From Mariprofundus sp. (GTDB lineage: Bacteria; Pseudomonadota; Zetaproteobacteria; Mariprofundales; Mariprofundaceae), in assembly GCA_027019785.1 (NCBI GenBank), contig JALUWF010000283.1, positions 1-38,668 on the forward strand: 38,668 nucleotides of DNA, given 5' to 3'. The notes below the pieces were generated by a model. It was not told the origin of the DNA and made no database searches. It saw nothing but the letters and a program-made list of their open reading frames with translations. The translations under genes were made by a program, and so were the position numbers. Positions 6,923-16,200 of this stretch are shown here, piece after piece. Within the stretch, counting starts at the first letter, position 1; the number at the start of each line of letters is the position of its first letter.

Positions 6923-8307
6923 ATAAATCCGGATGGATTGTTATCGCCGTTATCATCGTATTGCTCGCGTCGGCCACCGGGTATTTTGCCGGCAAGCACG
7001 GCAACACTTTGAATAGCACAGGCAGGACGCCTGCTTCCGGCACCACTACGGAAGATCGCAAGGTACTGTACTGGAAAGCGCCGATGGACCCCAATTTCCA
7101 CAGCGACAAGCCCGGTAAGTCACCGATGGGCATGGATTTGGTGCCGGTTTACGCCAACGACAGAGGTGCAGCCAGTGACGTAAAAATCGATCCGGCGGTA
7201 GTCAACAATCTCGGCGTGCGCACGGTCGAGGTTCAACAGGGCTCCCTCTCGCATCGCATTGAGGCCGTAGGCTATGTTGGCTACGATGAAAATACCGTTA
7301 CCAGCATTAACACGCGCGCTGAGGGGTGGGTGGAAAAGCTGGGGGTTAAAAGTGTTGGTGACACCGTACGCCCCGGCCAACTGCTTTATTCACTGTTCTC
7401 CCCCAGGCTGGCGACGGCTGAGCGTGAATACCTGACAGCGACGGCCAGCGGTAGCAAAACCTTAATCCGAGCCTCGCGCCAACGCATGCGCGCCCTGGGT
7501 TTTACCACGATCCAGATTGAACGTCTCAAACACAGACGTAAGGTGAGCGATCGTGTGGCGCGGCGCGCCGAAGGCGCAGGCGTCGCGATCAATCTTGGTA
7601 TCAGTGAAGGTGCTTACGTCAAACCGATGACCCGGGTCATGCGGTTGGCGGATTTACATACGGTATGGATTCTGGTTGAAATAGACGAAAGCGATGTAGC
7701 ACTGTTGCGTACTGGTCAGAAAGCGGTCGCCACCTTTGACGCATTTCCGGGACAGCGCTGGTCAGGTGCCGTGGACTATATTTATCCGGACATCAATACG
7801 GCAACACGTACGGCCAAACTGAGGTTGCATTTCAATAATCCAAAGCTGCGTCTGCAACCCAATATGTATGCGCACATTTCCATTGATGCCATGCCTCAGC
7901 ATCATGTTGTCCATATTCCATTGCAGGCGCTGATCCGCACCGGCCATAGTCAGCGTGTTGTTGTCTCGCTGGGTAACGGACGTTTCGATATTTGTCCCGT
8001 TGAAGCCGGGTTTACTTCAGGGCGTCAGGTGGAAATTTCAAAAGGCCTGCGGGTCGGCGAGCGCGTGGTGATCTCAGCGCAGTTCATGCTCGATTCCGAA
8101 GCAAACGTCGATGCGACTTCGCTGCGTCTGGGTTCCGGAAAAGCAGCCTGCACGGCTGTGGCGGCGATGCCGGGGCGGAGCAAAGCTATGTCCGGTATGA
8201 GGATGCCAGTTCACGACATGGGAGGCGGCATGGAAGGCAAAGGCAGCTCCGGTCAGAGCATGTCCGGTCCCATGCAATCCGGCGATAGTGAAGGAAAACA
8301 GCCATGA
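6919..8307 (+). CDS. cusB: RND periplasmic adaptor with heavy-metal-binding domain, CusB type
   Basis: A 462-residue membrane-fusion protein. It has an N-terminal anchor (residues 5-22) and then a short heavy-metal-binding domain at about 48-78 (YWKAPMDPNFHSDKPGKSPMGMDL), which is found on CusB-like adaptors. Barrel-sandwich and hairpin regions follow (RAEGWVEKLGVKSVGDTVRPGQLLYSLFSP). The C-terminal tail after about residue 415 is rich in Met, His and Gly (MSGMRMPVHDMGGGM) and probably binds Cu(I)/Ag(I). It bridges the CusA pump and CusC channel and passes metal to CusA. It overlaps both neighbours by four bases, implying tight translational coupling. The Met-rich tail is an extension beyond the usual core and resembles the Met-rich proteins downstream. 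Confidence 0.88.
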   Translation: MNKSGWIVIAVIIVLLASATGYFAGKHGNTLNSTGRTPASGTTTEDRKVLYWKAPMDPNFHSDKPGKSPMGMDLVPVYANDRGAASDVKIDPAVVNNLGVRTVEVQQGSLSHRIEAVGYVGYDENTVTSINTRAEGWVEKLGVKSVGDTVRPGQLLYSLFSPRLATAEREYLTATASGSKTLIRASRQRMRALGFTTIQIERLKHRRKVSDRVARRAEGAGVAINLGISEGAYVKPMTRVMRLADLHTVWILVEIDESDVALLRTGQKAVATFDAFPGQRWSGAVDYIYPDINTATRTAKLRLHFNNPKLRLQPNMYAHISIDAMPQHHVVHIPLQALIRTGHSQRVVVSLGNGRFDICPVEAGFTSGRQVEISKGLRVGERVVISAQFMLDSEANVDATSLRLGSGKAACTAVAAMPGRSKAMSGMRMPVHDMGGGMEGKGSSGQSMSGPMQSGDSEGKQP

Positions 8308-11300
8308 TTGCCGCCGTCATTCGCTGGTCGCTGAACAACCGCGCCTTTGTGCTGCTGGCGCTGGCCTTTGTTGTGGTCGGCGGCTTGTACACGCTACAGC
8401 AGACGCCGGTGGACGCTATTCCCGATCTGTCCGACGTGCAGGTCATCGTCAAGACATCATATCCCGGTCAGGCGCCGCAGGTGGTTCAGGATCAGGTCAC
8501 CTATCCGCTGGAGACGGCCATGCTGGCTGTGCCGGGTGCCACCGTGGTGCGCGGCTATTCGTTCTTCGGGGACTCCTATGTCTACATCATCTTCAAGGAC
8601 GGCACCGATTTGTACTGGGCGCGTTCGCGGGTGCTGGAATACCTCAATCAGGTCGCCGGCAGTTTGCCTGCGGCTGCCCACCCGAGCCTGGGCCCGGATG
8701 CCACAGGCGTCGGCTGGGTGTACGAATACGCACTGGTGGACAAGACCGGCCAACACGATCTGGCGCAGTTGACCAGCCTGCAGGACTGGTTTTTGAAATA
8801 CCAGTTGCAAACAGTGCCGGGGGTGGCCGAAGTGGCCACTGCGGGCGGCATGGTGCGCCAGTACCAGGTAGTGGTAGACCCGGACAAGCTGCGCGCTTAC
8901 GGCATCACCTTGAGCCGTGTGAAGACTGCTATTCAAAACGCCAATCACGAGACTGGTGGCGCGGTGGTGGAACTGGCGGAAGCTGAATACATGGTGCGTG
9001 CCAGCGGCTATATCCAGAGCATTAAGGGTCTGTTGCAGGTGCCGCTGATGACCGATAAAAACGGCACGCCGGTGCAACTCAAGGACGTAGCCGAAGTGCG
9101 CCGGGGGCCGCAGATTCGCCGTGGTATTACCGAACTCAATGGTCAGGGTGAAGTCGTGGGCGGCGTCATCGTGATGCGCTACGGTGAGAATGCGCAAAAG
9201 GTTATCGACGGGGTCAAGGCCAAACTCGCTTCGTTGAAAGGCAGTCTTCCGCCCGGTGTTGAAATCGTGCCCACTTACGATCGCTCCGAACTGATCGGCA
9301 ATGCGATCAGCAATCTGCGCGAAAAGCTGTTCGAGGAGTTTCTGGTGGTAGCGCTGATCTGCGGCGTATTTCTGTTTCACTTCCGTTCGGCGCTGGTAGC
9401 CATCGTCAGTCTGCCCATCGGCATTCTGATCGCGTTTATCGTCATGCACGTCCAAGGGCTCAACGCCAACATCATGTCGCTGGGCGGCATCGCCATCGCT
9501 ATCGGCGCGATGGTGGACGGAGCCATCGTCATGATAGAAAATCTGCACAAACACATTGAGCGCGGCGATGACAGCAAAGAGCATTGGCACCGCGTGGCGA
9601 CGGCCACCACCGAGGTCGGCCCGCCACTATTTTTCTCACTGCTCATCATCACTCTCAGCGTGGTTCCGATCCTTAGCCTGACCGGTCAGGCCGGACGCAT
9701 GTTTTCGCCGTTGGCCTACACCTGGATCTATTCCATGGCTGCGGCCGCCATTCTGGCCGTGACTCTGATTCCGGTGCTGATGGGCTATTTCATCCGTGGC
9801 AAAATCACGCCAGAGCAGCGTAATCCGATCAACCACCTGCTCACGACAATTTACAGACCTGTTATCAACCGGGTGGTGGGCCATCCCCGGCTGGTGGTGA
9901 TCTTTGGCATTCTGATGATTTTCATCGGCCTGTGGCCAGCCTCGCGCCTGGGTTCGGAGTTCATGCCGCCGCTGGATGAGGGCGATTATATGTACATGCC
10001 GTCGGCCCGCCCCGGCATTTCCGCAGGCAAAGCGTTACAGGCATTGCAGCAGACCGACAAGCTGATTATGAGCGTGCCGGAAGTGGCCTCCGTGTTTGGT
10101 AAAATGGGCCGCGCGCAAACCGCCACCGATCCGGCACCGTTGCCGATGGATGAGGCCATCATCCAGTTCAAACCCGAATCAGAATGGCGACCCGGCGTCA
10201 CCCGTGCCGACATCTACAAAGAATTACAGCAGCGGGTGCATCTGCCGGGGCTGACCAACGCCTGGGTGATGCCGATCAAGACCCGCATCGATATGCTATC
10301 CACCGGCATCAAGACGCCGGTAGGGATCAAGGTCGGCGGGCCGGACTTGAAAGTGATCCAGAAGATCGGTAAAAAGCTGGAGAAACTGCTGCCGCAGGTC
10401 AGGGGCACCACCTCAGTGTATGCCGAGCGCGTGGCCGGCGGTCGCTACATCAGGATCGATATTGATCGCAACAAGGCGGCCCGCCTCGGGCTCAATATCA
10501 GCGATGTGCAGGATGTGGTGCGCACCGCCATCGGCGGCATGAACGTCACCGAAACCGTGGAAGGGCTGGAGCGTTACCCGGTCAATCTTCGTTACCCGCG
10601 CGACTGGCGTAATTCGGTAGCAGCATTGCGCCAGTTGCCTGTCGTCACCGCCCGTGGCGGTCATATCACGCTGGGCGATGTCGCCCGCGTCTACATTGCA
10701 GACGGGCCGCCGATGATCAAGAGCGAGGCCGGACAACTCACGGGTTGGACTTACGTGGACATTGCCGACCGCGACGTCGGCTCCTATGTGGTTGAAGCTC
10801 AGAAGGTGGTCGCGGAGCAGATCAAGCTGCCGGTCGGCTATTCGCTGACATGGTCGGGGCAGTACGAATATATCCGCAAAGCCAGGCAGAGTCTGATGCT
10901 GATTATCCCGGTTACCGTCGTTCTCATCGCGTTGCTACTGTATATGGCGTTTCGCAGTATCCCGCAGACCCTGATCATCATGGGTGCCCTGCCGATGGCG
11001 CTAACCGGCAGTTTCTGGCTGCTGTACCTGCTCGGCTATAACCTGTCGGTGGCGGTGGCGGTTGGCTTTATCGCACTGGCAGGCGTCACCACCGAGATCG
11101 GCGTAGTATTGGTGGTCTATCTCAATATGTCGGTGGGTTTGTACCTCGAAAAATGCAAATCGGAGGGTAGGTCTTTAAGTTATGAAGGCGTGCGCGACGC
11201 CGTGCGAGACGGGGCGCTGCTGCGTCTGCGCCCAATCTCCATGACCGCCGCCGCCATCATCGCCGGGCTACTGCCGGTCATGCTCGGCGGCGGCACAGGT

Positions 11301-11429
11301 TCGGAGGTGATGCGTCGCATCGCCGCGCCGATGGTCGGCGGCATGATTAGCGCACTGGTGCTGACCATGCTCGTGATTCCCGCAGCGTATCTACTGTGGG
11401 AATGGCGGCATCTGCGCAAACGCGGCTGA
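8304..11429 (+). CDS. cusA: Heavy-metal RND efflux pump, CusA type
   Basis: A full-length 1041-residue heavy-metal-efflux RND permease. It opens with an N-terminal helix (VIRWSLNNRAFVLLALAFVVVGG) and the family signature DAIPDLSDVQVIVKTSYPGQAPQ. The TM4 proton-relay segment is IAIGAMVDGAIVMIEN, and the second periplasmic loop is PLDEGDYMYMP with the downstream Met-containing TDPAPLPMDEAI and TRIDMLSTGIKTPVGIKVGG. The latter two match the part of CusA that carries the metal-binding methionines and distinguish Cu/Ag pumps from CzcA. It exchanges protons for periplasmic or cytoplasmic Cu(I)/Ag(I). It overlaps cusB by four bases. No local CusRS or CueR gene is visible in the window. Confidence 0.92.
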   Translation: MIAAVIRWSLNNRAFVLLALAFVVVGGLYTLQQTPVDAIPDLSDVQVIVKTSYPGQAPQVVQDQVTYPLETAMLAVPGATVVRGYSFFGDSYVYIIFKDGTDLYWARSRVLEYLNQVAGSLPAAAHPSLGPDATGVGWVYEYALVDKTGQHDLAQLTSLQDWFLKYQLQTVPGVAEVATAGGMVRQYQVVVDPDKLRAYGITLSRVKTAIQNANHETGGAVVELAEAEYMVRASGYIQSIKGLLQVPLMTDKNGTPVQLKDVAEVRRGPQIRRGITELNGQGEVVGGVIVMRYGENAQKVIDGVKAKLASLKGSLPPGVEIVPTYDRSELIGNAISNLREKLFEEFLVVALICGVFLFHFRSALVAIVSLPIGILIAFIVMHVQGLNANIMSLGGIAIAIGAMVDGAIVMIENLHKHIERGDDSKEHWHRVATATTEVGPPLFFSLLIITLSVVPILSLTGQAGRMFSPLAYTWIYSMAAAAILAVTLIPVLMGYFIRGKITPEQRNPINHLLTTIYRPVINRVVGHPRLVVIFGILMIFIGLWPASRLGSEFMPPLDEGDYMYMPSARPGISAGKALQALQQTDKLIMSVPEVASVFGKMGRAQTATDPAPLPMDEAIIQFKPESEWRPGVTRADIYKELQQRVHLPGLTNAWVMPIKTRIDMLSTGIKTPVGIKVGGPDLKVIQKIGKKLEKLLPQVRGTTSVYAERVAGGRYIRIDIDRNKAARLGLNISDVQDVVRTAIGGMNVTETVEGLERYPVNLRYPRDWRNSVAALRQLPVVTARGGHITLGDVARVYIADGPPMIKSEAGQLTGWTYVDIADRDVGSYVVEAQKVVAEQIKLPVGYSLTWSGQYEYIRKARQSLMLIIPVTVVLIALLLYMAFRSIPQTLIIMGALPMALTGSFWLLYLLGYNLSVAVAVGFIALAGVTTEIGVVLVVYLNMSVGLYLEKCKSEGRSLSYEGVRDAVRDGALLRLRPISMTAAAIIAGLLPVMLGGGTGSEVMRRIAAPMVGGMISALVLTMLVIPAAYLLWEWRHLRKRG

Positions 11430-11553
11430 TTGGTACTGTCATGCGTTCCGGCACGGGAGGAGTCCCATGACATAACACACGCCCCATGCAAAAATAGCAT
11501 CTGAAATTTTATATCACTCAAACAAACAGCACAAAGAAAACAGGAGAAACAGG

Positions 11554-11790
11554 ATGATGAATATGATGAACAGCGGGCATGGCGGATTTATGATGGGTGA
11601 CATGGGTTTACTCCACATCCTGTTCTGGATTTTGATCATTGCCGGGGTGGTATTGATTGTGCAATGGTTTTCAGGACGAGGAAAAGAATCGGCACTGGAT
11701 ATCCTCAACAAGCGTTATGCAACAGGCGAAATCGATAGCGTGGCATTTGAACGCATGAAAAAAGACATTGGCGAAGGTGACAGATCATGA
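11554..11790 (+). CDS. Small membrane protein with SHOCT domain
   Basis: A 78-residue protein with AGGAG seven bases before its ATG. The N-terminus is Met/His-rich (MMNMMNSGHGGFMMGDMG), followed by one membrane helix (LLHILFWILIIAGVVLIVQWF). A C-terminal SHOCT domain (ALDILNKRYATGEIDSVAFERMKKDI) completes it. SHOCT is a short oligomerization motif of unknown exact role. The Met-rich extracytoplasmic tip suggests copper or silver contact. Its ATGA overlap with the next gene and position just after cusA place it in the Cus operon. Small SHOCT proteins are frequent neighbours of copper systems, but their mechanism is not known. Confidence 0.8.
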   Translation: MMNMMNSGHGGFMMGDMGLLHILFWILIIAGVVLIVQWFSGRGKESALDILNKRYATGEIDSVAFERMKKDIGEGDRS

Positions 11791-12230
11791 AGTCAAACAA
11801 ACGCTTAATCATTGGTCTTGTCTTGTTGCTGACTGGCGTTGCCGGGCTTTTGGCCATACGCAGCAATCCCATGTCGATGGGGGGTGGTATGGGGATGATG
11901 CAAGGCGGCGGGGGGATGATGGGGCAAGGCAATATGAAGGAGATGATGAAACGCATGATGGGCGACCAACTGCCACCGGGAATTGATGCAACCGATCTTC
12001 CCGATCCGCAATCTCAGGGAGCCAGGCTTCTGACCCGCTATTGTACCCAATGCCACGATTTGCCACCGCCAGCACTGCACACCTCCAGCGAATGGCCCAA
12101 AGTATTTGCTCGTATGAATCAACACATGAAGATGATGTCCCGAATGGGCTCCATCCTGAACCCGACGGGTCAGGAGCAGTTAATCATCCTGAACTATCTG
12201 CAACTGCATGCCGCTGATAATTCTGAGTAG
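11787..12230 (+). CDS. Membrane-anchored Met-rich monoheme c-type cytochrome
   Basis: A 147-residue protein with an N-terminal membrane anchor (LIIGLVLLLTGVAGLLAI). It has a Met/Gly-rich linker (MSMGGGMGMMQGGGGMMGQGNMKEMMKRMMG) and a single heme site CTQCHD at about residue 90. Distal methionines that could be the sixth ligand are in MKMMSRMG. It starts inside the SHOCT gene stop (ATGA), so it is part of the Cus operon. It is probably a periplasmic-facing electron carrier, and the Met-rich linker may bind Cu/Ag. A link between copper efflux and respiratory electron flow is inference. The gene ends exactly where the remains of a foreign toxin gene begin, which marks the right edge of the Cus cluster. 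Confidence 0.75.
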   Translation: MKSNKRLIIGLVLLLTGVAGLLAIRSNPMSMGGGMGMMQGGGGMMGQGNMKEMMKRMMGDQLPPGIDATDLPDPQSQGARLLTRYCTQCHDLPPPALHTSSEWPKVFARMNQHMKMMSRMGSILNPTGQEQLIILNYLQLHAADNSE

Positions 12231-12359
12231 GCATTTGTCGTACCCATTGGGCATCAGGTTTGGTGCGTACCTTTTCGAGAAGATGATCATACCATTTACC
12301 TGATTACAGCATGGCCGGACAGAAAGTTAAGGAGAAAATATCATGGATCATATAACTAA
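12231..12359 (+). pseudogene. 5'-truncated toxin gene paired with CopG-type antitoxin
   Basis: Directly after the cytochrome stop the same frame stays open for 42 codons and ends at TAA 12357-12359, inside the start of the antitoxin gene. The peptide contains VPIGHQVWCVPFREDDHT, then IYLITAWPDRKLRRKY. It reads like the C-terminal half of the small RNase-like toxins that pair with CopG-type antitoxins (VPFVE...IFLKT..PSRKA..Y pattern). There is no start codon and no N-terminal half, so the gene has been beheaded by the junction with the Cus operon. The 17-base overlap with the antitoxin is the expected arrangement for such modules. The family is recalled, not searched. Confidence 0.5.
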
Positions 12360-12612
12360 AAGTATGAATGACACAGAAACTGAATGGATGGATGATATTG
12401 AAGCCGGTCAGATTACATCCGATACAGAAGCCAGGAAAAGACTTGCTGGAAAACTCATCGTGGATCAATCACTCAAAAAATCGCATCCGTTAAGTTTAAG
12501 AGTTCCTGATGCTGATCTGGAAGCCATTCAGCTCAAGGCAGCCAAAGCTGGTATCCCCTATCAAAGCTTGATCAAATCAGTTTTACATCGCTTCGCTACC
12601 GATCAACTTTGA
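12343..12612 (+). CDS. CopG-type (ribbon-helix-helix) antitoxin
   Basis: An 89-residue protein whose ATG follows AAGGAG with eight-base spacing. The C-terminal half carries the recognisable CopG-like antitoxin signature SLRVPDADLEAIQLKAAKAG followed by IPYQSLIKSVLHRFA. This is a ribbon-helix-helix DNA-binding fold that also neutralises the partner toxin. The N-terminal part (ETEWMDDIEAGQI) is the typical acidic toxin-contact region. Its toxin is reduced to a C-terminal stub upstream, so it may act only as a stand-alone repressor or anti-toxin for other loci. No promoter is evident between the Cus genes and this gene, so it may be read through from the Cus operon. Confidence 0.75.
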   Translation: MDHITKSMNDTETEWMDDIEAGQITSDTEARKRLAGKLIVDQSLKKSHPLSLRVPDADLEAIQLKAAKAGIPYQSLIKSVLHRFATDQL

Positions 12613-12885
12613 TCGTTGCTCCTCTGCATGTCCCTTCTTATCCTGCAATATTCCCGGATAACACTCAGTTTTTTATTCTCTGAACGGGCGGACACGGCAT
12701 ATCTTCGTAGGAGAAGAATACGCAGCAGTCGCCATCTTTAGGTTTGAATCACTATTTCCTATGAGGTCAGGCTGGTGGTTTCAGAAGAACATATTTTAAA
12801 TGGGAAACCATATGTGATGCTTCAGGAACTAGCGCACTGCGTACTGGCTGGGATGCAGTAAAATATCCAGATTATGGCTCTTGTA

Positions 12886-13239
12886 CTATACTAATTTACT
12901 CCTGAATATAAAATATACAGCTCCCATCAGACATAACCCCGCCCACAGGTAGTCCATTTTCAAGGGTTCTTTCATAAAGAACAACGAAAACGGCACAAAT
13001 ACGCTTAATGTAATCACTTCCTGAATAATTTTTAACTGTCCGATAGATAGTACTGTGTAGCCAATACGATTGGCAGGTACTTGAAACATATACTCAAAAA
13101 ACGCGACTCCCCAACTAATAAGCGCAGCAATCATCCAAGGTTTGTTACTCAACTCTTTCAGGTGTGCATACCAGGCAAAAGTCATAAAAATATTACTGCA
13201 TATCAACAGCCCGATTGTAAAAAAGATTGGTCTCGTCAT
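12886..13239 (-). CDS. DUF486 / DMT-superfamily small membrane protein
   Basis: A 117-residue protein with four hydrophobic segments (IFFTIGLLICSNIFMTFAWYAHL, MIAALISWGVAFFEYMFQVPANRIGY, IIQEVITLSVFVPFSLFFM and YLWAGLCLMGAVYFIF). PANRIGY followed by QLKIIQEVITL is the signature of the DUF486 family within the drug/metabolite-transporter superfamily. The start ATG has an AAGGAAGG site. It follows the RND pump gene by about 37 bases on the same strand and could be the last gene of that operon. The function of DUF486 proteins is unknown; a small-molecule transporter is the usual guess. The 270 bases downstream of it, toward the antitoxin, hold no gene I can recognise. Confidence 0.8.
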   Translation of the reverse strand: MTRPIFFTIGLLICSNIFMTFAWYAHLKELSNKPWMIAALISWGVAFFEYMFQVPANRIGYTVLSIGQLKIIQEVITLSVFVPFSLFFMKEPLKMDYLWAGLCLMGAVYFIFRSKLV

Positions 13240-13276
13240 TCAGTTGCCTTCCTTTTTAAATATAGATGTTTCGCAA

Positions 13277-16200
13277 CTACTCAGCACCCTTTGGATGATG
13301 GTCTCTGGCAATAAACATATACATCGCCGGTACGACAAACAAGGTGAACAGCGTGCCGATGGACAGGCCGGTAAAGATCACCAGCCCCATCGAATAGCGA
13401 CCGGCGGCTCCCGCGCCGCTGGCCAGCACCAGCGGCAGTACGCCGAGCACCATCGCAGCTGTGGTCATCAGAATCGGACGCAGACGCACACCGGATGCTT
13501 CTATAATTGCATCGAGTTTGCTCTTGCCTGACAGTTGCAATTCATTGGCAAACTGCACCATTAGAATACCGTGTTTACTGATCAGCCCCATCAGTGTCAC
13601 CATCCCCACCTGGGTGTAGATATTGATGGTGGCCAGCCCCAGATTGATAAACAGTAATGCTCCCAACAGTGCCATCGGCACCGATACCAGAATCACCAGC
13701 GGATCACGGAAGCTGTTGAACTGGATGGAGAGCGCCAGAAAGACAATCACAATGGCCAGCAGCATCATATATACAAAACCGCCGGACTCCTGCACGAACT
13801 GGCGCGTCTGACCTGCATAATCGACAGAATAGCCGCTGGGGGCGATGTCGTTCAATGTCCTGGTCATAAAATCCAGTACCTGCTGTTGCGACAAACCACC
13901 GGCATAGACGCCGGATATCTTGGCAGAATTCAGTTGCTGGAAGCGGTTGATCGATTCGGGCACCACTTGATGCGTCAGCGTTGCTACGGTGGAGGCCGGA
14001 ATCATCGAACCATCGGCGGCGCGGATATAATAATCCAACACCTGATCAGGATTCAGCCGCATAGCCTGCTCAACCTGCGGCATGACCCGGTAGGAACGAC
14101 CATCGATAGAAAAATAGTTCACATAACCGCCACCCAGCGCTGCGCCGAGCGATGCGCCCACCTGCTGTTCGGTGAGCCCCAGATCGGCGACCAGATCACG
14201 ATCCATCTTGAGCGTACTTTGCGGTTTATCGATTTTCAGATCGCTGTCAATAAAAAAGAACATACCGCTGGCCTGCGCCCTGGCCAATACCTCACCGGCA
14301 ACGCGGTTGAGTTTATCGAAGCCTTCGGTCGTTTTGATGACAAACTGTAACGGCAAGCCGCCGGAACCGGGCAGTGATGGAAACTGGAAAGCAGCCACAC
14401 GCGCACCGGCAATATGATTCCATTTCTGTTGCAACACCTTTTGCAATTCACTGGCGCTACGCTGGCGATCTTCCCATGGTTTAAACAGCACGCCGCCGAT
14501 GCCCTGACTGGTGGTCGGGATGCCCGTCAGCTGGAACATCTGATCGTATTCCGGCAGTTCTTTGGCCATCCGGAACATCTGATCGGCGTAAATATTCATC
14601 TGTTGGGCTGTAGCATTGGGCGCGCCGACAATCTGGCCAGCCACCAGTCCCTGATCTTCCTGTGGTGCCAGTTCAGCCTTGGATGTAGCAAACAGATAGA
14701 CGACCAGACACAGCAGCAAGCCGCCCATCACCACCATCACCGGCCAGGTCTGTAAGGTACCACTTAAACGTCGCTGGTAAGCTGCATGCAGGCGGGAGAA
14801 CTGATGATCAATGGTTGCCACCAGCCGGTTATCCTGTTGCTTGGGGGTGAACATTTTCGAAGTCATCATCGGCGACAGGGTTAGCGCTACAATCGCCGAA
14901 ATGGTCACAGCCCCCGCCAGCGTGAAGGCGAATTCGGTGAACAACGCGCCGGTTAAGCCGCCCTGAAAGCCAATTGGCACATAGGCGGCAATCAGCACCA
15001 CCGTCATAGCGATAATCGGCCCACCCAGTTCGCGCGCCGCCAAAAGCGCCGCCTCAAACGGCGATTTACCCTCGTGGTGCATGTGCCGATCCACATTTTC
15101 CACCACGATAATCGCATCATCCACCACCAGACCAATCGCCAGCACCAGCGCCAACAGGGTCAACAGATTGATGGTATAGCCCAGTGCCATCATCACGAAG
15201 AACGCTCCGACCAATGATAACGGGATGGCCACCAGGGGTACAATCACCGCGCGCCAGCTGCCCAGAAAAATAAACACCACCAGCGTAACAATCAGCAATG
15301 CTTCGCTGAGCGTTTTCAGCACTTCATCAATCGAGCTGCGGATGAATTTGGTGCCGTCATAAACAATCTTGCCACTTAAACCATTCGGCATCTGCGCCTG
15401 AATGGCCGGGAAATGATCGCGCACACGCTGAATCACATCCAGCACATTGGCTTCCGGCGCTACCTTGATACCGATAAACACCGACTTCTCACCGTCAAAG
15501 GCTGTGGTCTGATTGTAATCTTCCGCCCCCAGCACCACATTGGCGACATCATCCAGGCGTACCACCGCACCACCCTGCTCGCGGATGACCAATGCCTTGA
15601 ATTCATCAATCGAGTGCAGATCGGTGGCGGCATTGAGTTCCACGCTGACCATCTGCCCCTTGGTACTGCCCAGCGCCGACAGGTAATTATTCGCAGCCAT
15701 AGCGGCATAGACATCGCTGGCCGTGACCCCGTGCGCTGCCATGCGATCCGGATCGAGCCAGGCGCGCAGCGCAAACTGGCGCGAGCCGATAATTTCAGCC
15801 CGCTGCACCCCTTCAATGCCGTCCAGCTGCGGCTTGACCACACGCAGCAGGTAATCGGTGACATTGTTATTCGGCAACAGTTTGCTGGAAAACCCCATAT
15901 ACATCGCATCGACTGTCTTGCCTACCTGCACAGTCAGTACCGGTCGCTGCGCCTCGGGCGGCAAGCGATTGAGTACGGCACTGACCTTGGAACTGATATC
16001 GGTCAGCGCACGATTGGAATCATAATTCAGGCGTAGCGTGGCCATGATTGTCGAAGCATTGCTGACGCTGGTTGAAGAGAGATAGTCAATGCCTTCAGCC
16101 TGTGCAATGGCCGTTTCCAACGGCTGGGTGATAAAACCGGCTACAGTTTTGGCATCAGCGCCATAATAGACGGTACTGATCGTCACCACGGCATTCTGCG

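Noticed and set aside
8457-9590. 377-residue antisense ORF opposite cusA
   Set aside because: It is a complementary-frame shadow of a high-GC coding region with His/Gln-rich, non-protein-like composition and no homology motif.
12613-12885. Possible gene remnant between the CopG antitoxin and the DUF486 gene
   Set aside because: A plus-strand stretch of 27 open codons is present but no motif is recognisable; only the shared 23-bp motif is notable.
15413-16036. 207-residue plus-strand ORF opposite the RND pump
   Set aside because: Shadow frame; composition (IDRH-rich) and position inside a conserved gene argue against coding.
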